A stretch of 64,000 bases of DNA from CAZKAP01 sp964552195 (GCA_964552195.1 CAZKFM010000005.1:62001-126000); one strand, 5' to 3'. Numbered from the stretch's first letter, positions 8,424 through 18,263 are shown. The notes: a model not told the origin generated them from the sequence alone. Program-made: numbers and translations.

Positions 8424-10595
8424 ATGAATGGTTTGTCCGAAAACGGAACGGGGAAATGCCCCTTTATCCATGGAGGAAACACCTCGGTGGGCGAAAAGAG
8501 CCATCAGTGGTGGCCCAATAGTCTGAATCTGGATATCCTGCACCAGCATGATACCAAGACCAACCCGATGGGTGAAGACTTCGACTACCGGGAAGAAGTC
8601 AAGAAACTCGATGTCGATGCCCTGAAAAAAGACCTCAACGACCTGATGACCGACAGCCAGGACTGGTGGCCGGCAGACTGGGGTCACTACGGAGGACTGA
8701 TGATCCGAATGGCCTGGCACGTTGCCGGTACCTACCGCATATCCGACGGACGCGGTGGTGGAGGAACGGGTAATCAGCGTTTCGCCCCACTGAATTCCTG
8801 GCCGGATAACGTAAGTCTGGACAAGGCGCGCCGGCTGCTCTGGCCCATCAAAAAGAAGTACGGAAACAAGATCAGCTGGGCCGACCTGATGGTCCTGGCC
8901 GGAAATGTGGCTTATGAGAGCATGGGACTGAAAACCTTCGGTTTCAGCTTCGGACGGGAGGATATATGGCATCCGGAAAAGGATATCTACTGGGGAGCCG
9001 AAAAGGAATGGCTCGCCCCCAGCGATGAACGCTACGAAAACGTTGACGATGCCTCCACCATGGAGAATCCGCTGGCGGCAGTACAGATGGGACTGATCTA
9101 CGTGAATCCCGAGGGCGTGAATGGCAATCCCGATCCCCTTAAAACGGGGGCCCAGGTGCGCGAAACTTTCGCGCGTATGGCCATGAATGACGAAGAAACG
9201 GTAGCACTAACCGCAGGCGGTCACACCGTCGGTAAGTGCCATGGAAACGGAGACGCCAGCATACTCGGGCCGGATCCCGAAGCCGCACCCATCGAAGAGC
9301 AGGGAATGGGCTGGTCCAACCCGACCGCTACAGGAAAGGGACGCCACGCCGTTACCAGCGGAATCGAGGGCGCCTGGACCAAAGAACCCACCAAGTGGGA
9401 CAACGGTTACTTCGAAATGCTGTTCAACCATGAGTGGGAACTGAAAAAAAGCCCTGCGGGAGCCTGGCAATGGGAACCTAAGGAAATCGCCGAAGAAGAC
9501 AAGCCCGTGGATGTCGAGGATCCTTCAATCCGACACAACCCCATAATGACCGATGCCGATATGGCCATGCGCGAAGATCCGATCTATCGGGAAATTTCGC
9601 TGCGATTCAAGGACGATTTCGAGGCATTTTCCGATGCTTTCGCCCGGGCCTGGTTTAAACTCACCCACCGGGATATGGGACCCAAGTCCCGGTATATAGG
9701 ACCAGAGGTTCCTGAGGAAGACCTGATCTGGCAGGATCCCATCCCCGCCGGTAACAGAGAATATGATGTTGAGGCGGTAAAGTCAAAAATCGCGGCATCA
9801 GATCTTAGCATAGCCGAGATGGTGGCAACGGCCTGGGACAGTGCTCGAACCTTCCGCGGATCCGATCTTCGCGGCGGAGCCAACGGTGCCCGCATTCGAC
9901 TGGAGCCTCAAAAGGACTGGGAAGCCAATGAACCCGCACGTCTGCAGAAGGTACTCGGGGTACTCGAGCCCATAGCCCGAGAATTTGGCATTAGCGTGGC
10001 TGATACCATAGTCCTTGCGGGAAATGTAGGTGTTGAAATGGCTGCCAAGAATGCCGGATTCGAAGTTACGGTGCCGTTTACACCCGGAAGAGGTGATGCC
10101 ACTCAGGAAATGACCGATATAGATTCCTTTGCTCCGCTGGAGCCGGTGGCCGATGGCTTCCGTAACTATCAGAAGAAGGAGTATATCGTATCCGGTGAGG
10201 AACTGTTGCTGGACCGTGCCCAGCTCATGGGTCTTACGGCTCCTGAGATGACGGTTCTTGTGGGGGGTATGCGTGCCATGGGTGCTAACTACGGCAACAA
10301 TCCTCACGGGGTTTTCACCGATAACGCCGGTTTACTGACTAACGATTTCTTCGTGAATCTGACCGACATGAATTACATATGGACGCCGGTTGACAATGGA
10401 TTGTACGAGGTGCGCGACCGACAGTCGGGCGATTTCCGATGGTCGGCCACCCGTGTCGACCTGGTCTTCGGTTCGAACTCCATACTCCGATCCTATGCCG
10501 AAGTATACGCACAGGACGATAACAAGCGCAAGCTGGTTGACGATTTCGTCAAGGCCTGGGCCAAGGTCATGGATGCCGATCGATTCGACGTTTAA
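8424..10595 (+). CDS. katG: Catalase-peroxidase KatG
   Basis: 723 residues, the usual length of this duplicated haem enzyme, which breaks down hydrogen peroxide and oxidises small donors. The distal triad is R95, W98 and H99 (MIRMAWHVAGTYR). The proximal haem ligand is H267 (GGHTVGKCHG). The three residues of the KatG-specific Met-Tyr-Trp cofactor are W98, Y226 and M252. There is no signal peptide, so it is cytoplasmic. Upstream, TAacTTTa (8399-8406) is one mismatch from the flavobacterial -7 box, so katG may have its own promoter besides read-through from the ankyrin gene. Regulation by OxyR is inferred from the locus. Confidence 0.97.
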   Translation: MNGLSENGTGKCPFIHGGNTSVGEKSHQWWPNSLNLDILHQHDTKTNPMGEDFDYREEVKKLDVDALKKDLNDLMTDSQDWWPADWGHYGGLMIRMAWHVAGTYRISDGRGGGGTGNQRFAPLNSWPDNVSLDKARRLLWPIKKKYGNKISWADLMVLAGNVAYESMGLKTFGFSFGREDIWHPEKDIYWGAEKEWLAPSDERYENVDDASTMENPLAAVQMGLIYVNPEGVNGNPDPLKTGAQVRETFARMAMNDEETVALTAGGHTVGKCHGNGDASILGPDPEAAPIEEQGMGWSNPTATGKGRHAVTSGIEGAWTKEPTKWDNGYFEMLFNHEWELKKSPAGAWQWEPKEIAEEDKPVDVEDPSIRHNPIMTDADMAMREDPIYREISLRFKDDFEAFSDAFARAWFKLTHRDMGPKSRYIGPEVPEEDLIWQDPIPAGNREYDVEAVKSKIAASDLSIAEMVATAWDSARTFRGSDLRGGANGARIRLEPQKDWEANEPARLQKVLGVLEPIAREFGISVADTIVLAGNVGVEMAAKNAGFEVTVPFTPGRGDATQEMTDIDSFAPLEPVADGFRNYQKKEYIVSGEELLLDRAQLMGLTAPEMTVLVGGMRAMGANYGNNPHGVFTDNAGLLTNDFFVNLTDMNYIWTPVDNGLYEVRDRQSGDFRWSATRVDLVFGSNSILRSYAEVYAQDDNKRKLVDDFVKAWAKVMDADRFDV

Positions 10596-10600
10596 AACTA

Positions 10601-10634
10601 AAAAGCCGCTGACCTCTCGATCAGCGGCTTTTTT
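10601..10634. terminator. Bidirectional terminator between katG and the convergent protease gene
   Basis: The 9-bp perfect stem AGCCGCTGA (10604-10612)/TCAGCGGCT (10621-10629) is flanked by an A run on the left and a T run on the right, so it can stop transcription from both sides. It starts 6 bases after the katG stop and ends 15 bases before the end of the minus-strand gene. Confidence 0.88.
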
Positions 10635-10648
10635 CATGTTCCGAACAC

Positions 10649-13600
10649 TTAGTCCAGGGTTCGAAGCAACTCCTCCACGGCCCGCTTGAGCTGGGGATCG
10701 TTTTTCTTTTCCTTCGCATCCGGCGCCTGTTCCACGATGATATCCGGGGTGGCCGGATTATTCTCCATATTCATGCCGGATTCCCGTACATACCACGCAC
10801 GGAATGGCATGCGAACGCGTGAGCCGTCGATCAGGCCCTGTGCTCCGGTCGAAATCACAGCTCCGAAGGTCGGCGTTCCCACCAGTGTACCATGGTCCAG
10901 GGCCTTATAGGCATGAGAAAAGATTTCCGCATTGGAATAGCTGCCCTCGTTACACATAGCTATGGTTGGAATCTTGATATGTGGGAAAGGCAGGCGTTCA
11001 CCAAAAGGATAATTATCCCGGAATTGAGGATGATTCTTCAGGTCATCCGTTGCACCCCTGGGAACCGTATAGGAATGCTGCTTGTTGTTGAGAATCGCCA
11101 TGACCATGTCCGTTGTCCAGCCTCCGCCATTATTACGTACATCGATGATCAGTCCTTTCTTTCCGTGGGCACTCGCAGTCAGCTCGCGTTCGAATACCTC
11201 GAAACTGGGCCAGTTCATTCCCTGTATGTGGATATATCCCAGTTGTCCGCCTGAGTATTCATCGGTCAGGCGTCTGCACTCATCTACCCAGTCCTGATAA
11301 ATGGCCGAACGCAGACTGGAGGCCGGCTCGATCACTACTTCCCGGTTTCCGCCTTTTCCGGATACCTGCAGATAAATTAGGTCATTGCCCGTACTGTCCA
11401 GGAGTTCCCAGAAGTTCGCAGTCGAATTGACTTCCTGCCCGTTCACCATGCGAATCCTGTCCCCTACGTAGAGCATACTGTTCTTGCGATCAGAAGGCGA
11501 ATGACGGATCTTCCTGCTGATAACCACGCCATCCTTTTCGGGTTCTACTTCGATGCCCAAATAGCCCGTCCTGTCCGTCTGTGTATCTTCCGGGTCCGTT
11601 CCATATAGGCCCATGTGACTGGCATTGAGCTGTCCCAGCATCTCGTTGGCCATATCCCTGAAATCCTGACTAGTACTCGCTTTAAGGACACGTGGGGAAT
11701 ATTTTTCCTTCAGCGCCTTCCAGTCCTGCCCGTGAAAATTGGGATCGTAGAATCCCGAATTCAGGGCCCTCCAGGCCTCGTCCAGTATCTGCTGACGCTC
11801 CCGGGGATGGTCAATGGTCATGGTTGCCTCGAAAGGCCGGGCTTCGCTCTTTTTCTTATCTACGTCCAAAACGGCCAGTCTTCCTCTGGAAACGTGGTAA
11901 ATGCTCTTGCCCTTCTTATCCCATTCCAATCCGCCGGCGCGAAAGTCCTTTACCAGCAGGGTCTCGTCGGAACCGTCCCACTTGACCTTCATCAGGGAAC
12001 GATCACCCGTACCGGTAATACGGCCACCATTATTAGTCGTGTAATAGAAGTACTCTCCCTTGGGACCAATCAGCAGGCTCCCTTCGTTTCCATTCTGACT
12101 GGTCACGCGGACCAATCTGCGGTGGATATCCTTTAGATCTATGGTCACCGGTTTGACGGTTTTCTCCTTCTTGTCTTCCTTCGACTCGGTTTCTTCTTCC
12201 AGTTCCCGGGCAAGCTGGGTGCGCTGGTAGTCTTCTTCCTTCAACCAGACGAACCAGACATCCTGGTTCATATTGCTCCGATCGGAGAGGAATCCCAGTT
12301 TGCTTCCATCAGGGCTCCAGTATGGGCTGCCATCGCCGCGAGGGTGCATGCTCACATTCACGGGTTCACTCTTTCCGTCCGCTTTGTGGATATACACCTC
12401 GGAATTGAAGTCCAGATCACTGAGCGAATACGCCAACCATTGGCCGTCCGGGCTCCAGCTAACCCCGGATGGACTGTCCCAGCCATCGAGCAGGGTCTTA
12501 CGCGAACTGATCTTGCCTTTGGCGTCGATATCACCCACATCCAGTCTGCCGCGGCCTATACGCATGGCAATTCGTTTTTTGTCGGGTGAGAGGACGTAGG
12601 AGTTGACTCCATCTTCGGTATCCGTGATGCGCTTAATACCTGTCTTCAGACTCAGGTAGATATCGGTCTGATTGGCATCCGAGGAGGCCGCCAGGTACAG
12701 GTTTTCCAACCCATCGCGGTCTGAGATAAAGATCAGGGTACTATCGTTGAGCCATCCCGCTTCCTGATCCCGGAAAGGATGGTCCGAGATATTGACCGTT
12801 CGCTTCTTGTCCTTGTCGTTGCGGGTAACAAATATTTCCCCTCGTACGTTAAAGACGATGTTCTTTTCGTTGGGTGAGACCGAAAAATCCCGAACCCCAC
12901 TGGTGAATTCCATTTTTTCCTGGGGATAGAACCGGAAGTCCGAAGGTGCCGTTATCACCAGGAGCCGGGCCTGATCGTCGCCGGATTTTTTGAGGTAAAT
13001 ACCTCCATTACCCATAGTGTAGACCAGGTCACCACTGGCATTCACATGAAACGACCGAATCCCCTCGTCGGTGAAATCGGTTACTGCCCTGGGCTTTTCG
13101 AAGACTGGCTTGCCTTTGAGTTCGGTAAACTGAATGTAGTAGATGTTGTACCGGCCATTGCGGGCACTCAGGAAATAAAGTCGATTGTTATCACCCCAGA
13201 CGGGCATGTGATCCTGCCCGTCGAAGTCGGTAAGTTTGGTATAGGTGTCGCTCTTACTGTGCCAGATCCAGATATCCCGATTGGCCGAGCCCCGGTAGGC
13301 TTCGCGAACCACCCGGCACCAACCACGTTCAAAGGCAACGAAATCTCCACCGGGGTGAGGCGCGGGATTGGCACCCATGCCCCCTAACATGCGCTTTTCC
13401 GTCGCCATGCCCTCCACAAACCCGAAAATCTCAGGGTTTCGCTCTGTCTGCTGCCAGAGTCTTCGGGAATTAAAACAGAGGCTCCCATTCGCTCCCCAAC
13501 TCGGGGCCACGTCCTGACCGGAATGATATGTCTTGCGCTTGAGGTTTTGCCCGTTGCGGTCGATGACAAAGATGTCATTATTCGTATGCCGGTTGCCTTC

Positions 13601-13846
13601 AAAAGCGATCCAGTCGCCCGAAGGACTCCAGGAAGGTCGGGTCTCGTAGCTCTCGTGAATGGTCAGCCGCTGAGCCCTGCCGCCCGTAGAAGCTACAGTC
13701 CAGATATCACCCTGATAACTGAAAGCGATTTCATTCCCATTGGGCGAAATCGCAGGATAGCGAACCAGCAGTTCCTTTTCCTGTGCGCTGAGTCCGTACA
13801 GACTAAAAAGGCTGAAGAAGAATAAGACAATCTTTCTGAAATGCAT
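10649..13846 (-). CDS. Tricorn-like S41-family protease with N-terminal beta-propellers
   Basis: 1065 residues with a signal peptide ending near LSAQ. Residues of about 25-620 form TolB/WD40-like propeller blades (for example RPSWSPSGDWIAFEGN and SWSPDGQWLAYS). A tricorn C1-like helical segment, a PDZ domain (about 770-850) and an S41 protease core follow. The serine in GSYSNAEIFS (S971) aligns with the S-x-A-E nucleophile of C-terminal processing proteases. It is probably a periplasmic peptide-degrading protease. The layout matches the archaeal tricorn protease and its bacterial homologues. A perfect 17-bp palindrome sits in the 5' region (13863-13879). Confidence 0.9.
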   Translation of the reverse strand: MHFRKIVLFFFSLFSLYGLSAQEKELLVRYPAISPNGNEIAFSYQGDIWTVASTGGRAQRLTIHESYETRPSWSPSGDWIAFEGNRHTNNDIFVIDRNGQNLKRKTYHSGQDVAPSWGANGSLCFNSRRLWQQTERNPEIFGFVEGMATEKRMLGGMGANPAPHPGGDFVAFERGWCRVVREAYRGSANRDIWIWHSKSDTYTKLTDFDGQDHMPVWGDNNRLYFLSARNGRYNIYYIQFTELKGKPVFEKPRAVTDFTDEGIRSFHVNASGDLVYTMGNGGIYLKKSGDDQARLLVITAPSDFRFYPQEKMEFTSGVRDFSVSPNEKNIVFNVRGEIFVTRNDKDKKRTVNISDHPFRDQEAGWLNDSTLIFISDRDGLENLYLAASSDANQTDIYLSLKTGIKRITDTEDGVNSYVLSPDKKRIAMRIGRGRLDVGDIDAKGKISSRKTLLDGWDSPSGVSWSPDGQWLAYSLSDLDFNSEVYIHKADGKSEPVNVSMHPRGDGSPYWSPDGSKLGFLSDRSNMNQDVWFVWLKEEDYQRTQLARELEEETESKEDKKEKTVKPVTIDLKDIHRRLVRVTSQNGNEGSLLIGPKGEYFYYTTNNGGRITGTGDRSLMKVKWDGSDETLLVKDFRAGGLEWDKKGKSIYHVSRGRLAVLDVDKKKSEARPFEATMTIDHPRERQQILDEAWRALNSGFYDPNFHGQDWKALKEKYSPRVLKASTSQDFRDMANEMLGQLNASHMGLYGTDPEDTQTDRTGYLGIEVEPEKDGVVISRKIRHSPSDRKNSMLYVGDRIRMVNGQEVNSTANFWELLDSTGNDLIYLQVSGKGGNREVVIEPASSLRSAIYQDWVDECRRLTDEYSGGQLGYIHIQGMNWPSFEVFERELTASAHGKKGLIIDVRNNGGGWTTDMVMAILNNKQHSYTVPRGATDDLKNHPQFRDNYPFGERLPFPHIKIPTIAMCNEGSYSNAEIFSHAYKALDHGTLVGTPTFGAVISTGAQGLIDGSRVRMPFRAWYVRESGMNMENNPATPDIIVEQAPDAKEKKNDPQLKRAVEELLRTLD

Positions 13847-13862
13847 ATGCTGTGGATTTTAT

Positions 13863-13879
13863 TTAGAAGCAGCTTCTAA
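13863..13879. promoter_or_regulatory. Perfect 17-bp palindrome upstream of the tricorn-like protease
   Basis: TTAGAAGC-A-GCTTCTAA lies 16 bases before the start codon. With 8-bp arms and a single central base it suits a dimeric DNA-binding protein better than an RNA hairpin. The regulator is unknown. Confidence 0.4.
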
Positions 13880-14079
13880 TATAAGCAAACCCTCAGGTTT
13901 GGCAGTAAGGAGGGCGATCTTGTCAACATGTACGTAACGGTTCTCTGTTTAATTCCTGCCATTTCTGGAATTCAAAGCGGATCAAACAAAGACCTGCTTA
14001 TCAATAAATTGTGAATAAAACGTTAATAGTTCAGTGACCACCTACTTAAACAGAGCAAGATTAGGCTGTAATTTTGAGT

Positions 14080-14412
14080 ATGATGAACTATATCACCAAC
14101 AGCTGGTATAAGCATCAATTACTCGCTCGACTACGTAAACGATTCGAAAAGGAAGACTGGAAATCCCTGGTTATCGCCATGACCTGGGACGAGATCGAGG
14201 AGGAATTGCATGTGAGAAAGGCCCGGCTTGAACGGCTGGTCGAACAGCTGGTCCTCAATCAGGAGATCATAGCGGTTATGAATAATCAGGCCTATCTGCT
14301 GCACCCCGAAAAGGGCTATCAGGCGGCGAAACGCCAGAAATACATGCATCGGATATATCGGGCGGCCGGTGCTGCGACGAGTATGCTCGTGGGCATGATC
14401 GCGTTCCTTTAA
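14080..14412 (+). CDS. Small hypothetical protein with a C-terminal hydrophobic segment
   Basis: About 110 residues. Not recognised. ATG at 14080 or 14083 is more likely than the upstream TTG. The middle (WDEIEEELHVRKARLERLVE and what follows) is basic/acidic and helical with a winged-helix-like rhythm, and the last 18 residues (GAATSMLVGMIAFL) could be a membrane segment. It stands alone between a divergent protease gene and a convergent antiporter gene. Confidence 0.55.
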   Translation: MMNYITNSWYKHQLLARLRKRFEKEDWKSLVIAMTWDEIEEELHVRKARLERLVEQLVLNQEIIAVMNNQAYLLHPEKGYQAAKRQKYMHRIYRAAGAATSMLVGMIAFL

Positions 14413-14524
14413 ACCGGTATTAAGGTATTCTAACGTCTTCTAGCGGACGAGCATGGATGCCCAGTATATTAACGGAACAGCCCGATATTCATTTCGAATC
14501 CAAGTCACCCTTTACGAATAAAGG

Positions 14525-15766
14525 CTAATCGGGAATCACCTTGCGCACCAACTTTTCTATCGTAACTCCCTGGATCAGTATGGAAAACGCCACCACAACA
14601 TAGGTCAGAATCAGGAACATATCGCGGTGCATCTCCAGGGTGAGCGTTAATGCCAGGGCAATGGAGATCCCACCCCTCAGTCCTCCCCAGGTCATGATCA
14701 GGTGGGTCCGTGGAACGAATTCGAGCTTATTCTCGAATATTCGAACCGGCAGCCAGAGCGAGACGTAGCGACTTGCCAGTACTATGGGCAGGATCAACAG
14801 GGCCGCCAGAATGTAATCCGCTTCAAATACCAAGATCAGCATTTCCAGGCCGATTAGCACGAACAATATGGCGTTAAGAAGTATGTCGAGCAGCTCCCAA
14901 AATCTATCCACGTAACGCTCGGTCTCCTCCGACATAGCCGCGTCCCGCACCTTATCATTACCCACAATCAGGCCTGCCGCCACCATAGCCAGGGGCCCGG
15001 AAACATGGAGTTTATGGGCAACCACTGTCCCCACCATTACAGCCGCCAGGGTAATTATGATCTCAATACTGAAATCGTCTATGGCCCGCATCAGTCGGTA
15101 GGAAAGCCAACCGAGGAGCAAACCCAGGAAAATCCCGCCGAAGACCTCGCGTCCGAAGAGCTTGACGATATCCAGAGGCCCTACGGAATCCACACCAGCG
15201 GCGGCAATACCGAACAGGGTCAGGAAAATCACGACCCCCACCCCATCGTTAAAGAGAGATTCACCGACGATCTTCGTCTCCAGCTTCTTGGGCACCTTGG
15301 CCTTTTTGAGTATCCCAAGCACAGCTATGGGATCCGTGGGCGAAATCAGGGCCCCGAAAAGCAGGCAATGGATATACCCAACTTTCAAGCTCAGGGCCCC
15401 GAGCAGATAATAGGTCAGGGTTCCCACCAGGAAGGTAGAGGTCAGTACCCCCAGGGTAGCGAACATCAGTATGGGCCAGCGCTGGACCTTGAGCTGCTGA
15501 AAGTTGGTATGCAGGGCCCCGGCGAAAAGCAGAAAACTCAACATATAGTCCATGAGCACGGATTCGAAATCAATCTGTCGAATGAGCAAGACTTCGGCAT
15601 TGTACAGGGTGTCGTCGAAATAACCGATACCTATGCTGGCCAGGGAAAATAGTATGGCGATCAGCATCAGCCCAATAGCGGTGGGAAGCTTGATAAAGCG
15701 CGCATTTATGTATCCAAAGATGGCCGCCAGAAACGTCAGCGCGGTAAGGATTTCGTAAAGGTCCAT
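14525..15766 (-). CDS. CPA1/NhaP-type Na+/H+ antiporter
   Basis: 413 residues with about 11-12 membrane segments. The conserved CPA1 elements are visible: SPTDPIAVLGILKKA in the discontinuous helix and ESLFNDGVGVV, whose N-D pair binds the ion. It exchanges Na+ or K+ for protons across the inner membrane and so controls pH and sodium. There is no C-terminal regulatory TrkA_C domain, so this is a short NhaP form. The gene stands alone (104 bases after the preceding lipoprotein gene). A marine origin would fit but cannot be shown. Confidence 0.9.
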   Translation of the reverse strand: MDLYEILTALTFLAAIFGYINARFIKLPTAIGLMLIAILFSLASIGIGYFDDTLYNAEVLLIRQIDFESVLMDYMLSFLLFAGALHTNFQQLKVQRWPILMFATLGVLTSTFLVGTLTYYLLGALSLKVGYIHCLLFGALISPTDPIAVLGILKKAKVPKKLETKIVGESLFNDGVGVVIFLTLFGIAAAGVDSVGPLDIVKLFGREVFGGIFLGLLLGWLSYRLMRAIDDFSIEIIITLAAVMVGTVVAHKLHVSGPLAMVAAGLIVGNDKVRDAAMSEETERYVDRFWELLDILLNAILFVLIGLEMLILVFEADYILAALLILPIVLASRYVSLWLPVRIFENKLEFVPRTHLIMTWGGLRGGISIALALTLTLEMHRDMFLILTYVVVAFSILIQGVTIEKLVRKVIPD

Positions 15767-15870
15767 GGTGTGTCGTTTTTCGCTGTGTAGTTGTCGGCTA
15801 AAGATCGAAAATTTTTAGGTATGCTATAGTCTGTGACCGTTGCAAACAATCGTTCTTCCCGCTGGGGATT

Positions 15871-16593
15871 TTACTCCCCGGGAACGGGATCTGCCTCCAC
15901 CTGAGCCAGTTCCTTTAGATTCTTTCCGTAATCGGTCACTTTGATGCTGTCGGAAAGGACCTCATATAACTCGTTGTAGTCCTCGGGAGTAAGTACATCC
16001 TCAATGGTGCAAAAAGCAGGTAAAAGAGCACCGACCGTCGTATTGGAATGCTCGTATACATATTCCTTGAGCAGCCCCACCCGATCCTCCTGCAGGATCT
16101 TATTTAGTTGACGGGCGAGTTTCTTACGTGCTGTAGTGTCCCCGGCCTGAACGGCCTGATCATACTCTAATTTGAGGCCGTTCCACTGCTCCATGAGCGC
16201 ATCGTCCTCTTTAAAATAGGCTTTGAGGACCCGATCGGATTCGGAACCGCTTACTCGTACACTGTCGTAGGCCACAGCGTTACCGCTCACCGAGATACGG
16301 GAATTCTCCAGCATGAATTCGGTCAGTTTAATGGTATTCGTATCTCCCTGCTTAACCATGAGCTGTACCAGGTAAGGTTCGTTAACCTCACCGGTGTAGG
16401 TGAAGGCATCATTCTGAGAAGTCAGGGTATCCAACTCGATGCCGCCGTTGACGAACTTGATCATGAGCAGTTCGGAGTTTCCGAGACCGTCTACCTCACC
16501 TTTTACTTCAAAGCCTTCGAGAGCCGGTTCCTGTTGCTTGCACCCTATCATAAGCTCCAGGAATAATGAAATAAACAGATAAATAGTTCTCAT
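15871..16593 (-). CDS. DUF4369-type lipoprotein lacking the thioredoxin domain
   Basis: 240 residues with a lipoprotein signal (LELMIGC, Cys at 18). The N-terminal half (GFEVKGEVDGLGNSELLMIK and on) looks like the DUF4369 domain that usually precedes a TlpA-like thioredoxin fold in Bacteroidota. Here the C-terminal half is helical and has no CxxC, so the thioredoxin part is absent. It lies 51 bases after a run of membrane-protein genes and may be the last gene of the sigma-factor operon. Function unknown. Confidence 0.7.
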   Translation of the reverse strand: MRTIYLFISLFLELMIGCKQQEPALEGFEVKGEVDGLGNSELLMIKFVNGGIELDTLTSQNDAFTYTGEVNEPYLVQLMVKQGDTNTIKLTEFMLENSRISVSGNAVAYDSVRVSGSESDRVLKAYFKEDDALMEQWNGLKLEYDQAVQAGDTTARKKLARQLNKILQEDRVGLLKEYVYEHSNTTVGALLPAFCTIEDVLTPEDYNELYEVLSDSIKVTDYGKNLKELAQVEADPVPGE

Positions 16594-16644
16594 CGCCTTA
16601 TGTGGTTTTCGATTAGCAAAATAACGCTTCTGGGGGAATATCTT

Positions 16645-17217
16645 TTACCCTTTGCCATGTCCAAAATAATCCACCAGCTGTTGGTCCAGGAAGAAAAAAA
16701 AACCGAATAGGATAAGTGAAAGGATGAATCGGAGAACAAGCTGACCCGAGGGTACCTTGGGGGCAGACATAGTCTTAATTAAACTGAGAAAGGCCTGCTC
16801 AACGTTCTTCCAGTTAAGCAACAGTATGCCTAGCAACATGCTGAAATACAAGCCGGCACTGGCCAGGGCGCCGTATTTGTCCAGGAAGAAGACATCGAAT
16901 ACGATGATGTTAACCATGATGGGAATTAAGATTACGGTACCCAAGAGTTTAGTCCGGTTGTGCAAGAGCAGTACTGCCCCGATCAGCTGTGAAATTCCTA
17001 TGAAGAGGATATAACCGTACGATCTACCCATAAAAGACCAGGCCAGGTCGAAATTGGAGGCCGCACCAATAGCCGTTTCGGCTACGGAGTCGGGTATACT
17101 TGTCGGGGTATAAAACTGGCCGCCCATGAGCTTGCCCAGGGCATAGATGCTGAGAAAGACACAGACGTACAGCCGAAAGGTGAGTTCCAGTATGATTCTT
17201 GGGTGGAGTGCTTTCAT
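16645..17217 (-). CDS. DoxX-like four-helix membrane protein
   Basis: 190 residues with four or five predicted membrane helices (about 10-30, 65-85, 92-112, 118-138 and 160-178). The general DoxX-like pattern is seen but no diagnostic motif, so the family call is tentative. It starts 11 bases after the stop of the DUF6326-like gene and is part of the operon headed by the ECF sigma factor. Confidence 0.65.
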   Translation of the reverse strand: MKALHPRIILELTFRLYVCVFLSIYALGKLMGGQFYTPTSIPDSVAETAIGAASNFDLAWSFMGRSYGYILFIGISQLIGAVLLLHNRTKLLGTVILIPIMVNIIVFDVFFLDKYGALASAGLYFSMLLGILLLNWKNVEQAFLSLIKTMSAPKVPSGQLVLRFILSLILFGFFFFLDQQLVDYFGHGKG

Positions 17218-17228
17218 GGTATGCTACT

Positions 17229-17654
17229 TTAGGTATTGGGTTGAGATTCACGGGGCCAGTTCCAGGCCGCATAAATGATGGATGCAAAAATCAAAAGCTC
17301 AACACACTGGTAGAGCACGAAAAAGCGCAGCCAGGGCTCGTCGTATGACGAGGCAATAATAAGCACGGAAATGAGTCCGTATAGGACCGCTAGGATGATA
17401 TTTAACCAACGGCTAAGCACCGGTTTCAACATAAGAGAGGCCGGTATCATCAGGGCAGGAATAATCAAAAGAACGGAAAAGGCCATGAGTACTTCCGGGG
17501 TGGTAGGTCCCACTGGAGTCTTCAAGTCTATCATGTGGTTTAGGGCATCGGGTGTCATCAGGTTAAAGTAGTCCGCATAGATATACAAACACATGATGGT
17601 TGTCCACAGCAAGGACAGCTTAAGTCGGGTATGGACCTTAGGATTGGATAGCAT
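17229..17654 (-). CDS. DUF6326-like four-helix membrane protein
   Basis: 141 residues with four membrane helices. The first helix begins with RLKLSLLWTTIMCLYIYADY, the pattern I associate with the DUF6326 family of small membrane proteins (TRxKLSxLWxFxMxxxIYAD). Function unknown. It starts 12 bases after the preceding gene in the sigma-factor operon. Confidence 0.7.
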   Translation of the reverse strand: MLSNPKVHTRLKLSLLWTTIMCLYIYADYFNLMTPDALNHMIDLKTPVGPTTPEVLMAFSVLLIIPALMIPASLMLKPVLSRWLNIILAVLYGLISVLIIASSYDEPWLRFFVLYQCVELLIFASIIYAAWNWPRESQPNT

Positions 17655-17666
17655 AGTATATAATTT

Positions 17667-18263
17667 TTAGTGTAAGGTTTTTATAAATCGTAAAATATGA
17701 TTCATTTGCTTTCTATAGTACCTCCAAAGAAGCAGGGAAATGAGCACTGTGAGTCCGGTACCGAGGGCTATGGTCCTGAATATGGAGACCGTATCGAGCT
17801 GCTCGGAGTAAACCCGGGGTACAATCAGAACCAGAACGGCCAACAGGATCAGATTAAAAATCATCAGCATGCGCTGGGCCCTTAGAAATCGTATACCCTG
17901 TGCGCGTATTGATTCAATTGTATCCCCGACAGGTCTGTCCAGTCGTCCCGAGCGATAATAATTGTAAAGGGCGGAAATATCCATAACAGGGATAATGAAT
18001 AGCAGGACGAGCGCCAATACGGCAAGCGAGGTCAGCCAGAGTCCCGGAAAGAACTCAAAGAATACGAGTATAAAAAGGGCCAGATACGTATACAGGCCAG
18101 TCATCAGCAGCTTGGGAACCAACATGCGCAGGATTCGGCCACGATATCTCCGCCGGATGACGTCCTTGAGTTGGGATTCGCTTAGACCGGTGCTCTTAGG
18201 ATCACCGGTATTCATGTTTTTCCACTGTGATTTGAGCTGATCAATGTCCATGGGAATTCGCAT
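17667..18263 (-). CDS. Membrane protein coupled to the ECF sigma factor (putative anti-sigma)
   Basis: 198 residues. About 40 N-terminal cytoplasmic residues (DIDQLKSQWKNM and on) are followed by two pairs of membrane helices (about 47-95 and 130-185). The reading frame overlaps the end of the sigma gene by 23 bases from ATG 18263, or by 11 from ATG 18251 (MDIDQLKSQW), so translation is coupled. A membrane protein in this position is normally the anti-sigma factor. No zinc-finger anti-sigma motif (HxxxCxxC) is visible, so this is an inference from position. Confidence 0.75.
   Translation of the reverse strand: MRIPMDIDQLKSQWKNMNTGDPKSTGLSESQLKDVIRRRYRGRILRMLVPKLLMTGLYTYLALFILVFFEFFPGLWLTSLAVLALVLLFIIPVMDISALYNYYRSGRLDRPVGDTIESIRAQGIRFLRAQRMLMIFNLILLAVLVLIVPRVYSEQLDTVSIFRTIALGTGLTVLISLLLWRYYRKQMNHILRFIKTLH

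Noticed and set aside
11615..12136. 173-codon plus-strand frame opposite the tricorn-like protease gene
   Set aside because: Antisense shadow, no motifs.
15005..15652. 215-codon plus-strand frame opposite the NhaP gene
   Set aside because: Antisense shadow of a clear membrane transporter; the sequence is Gln/Gly/Pro-rich without motifs.
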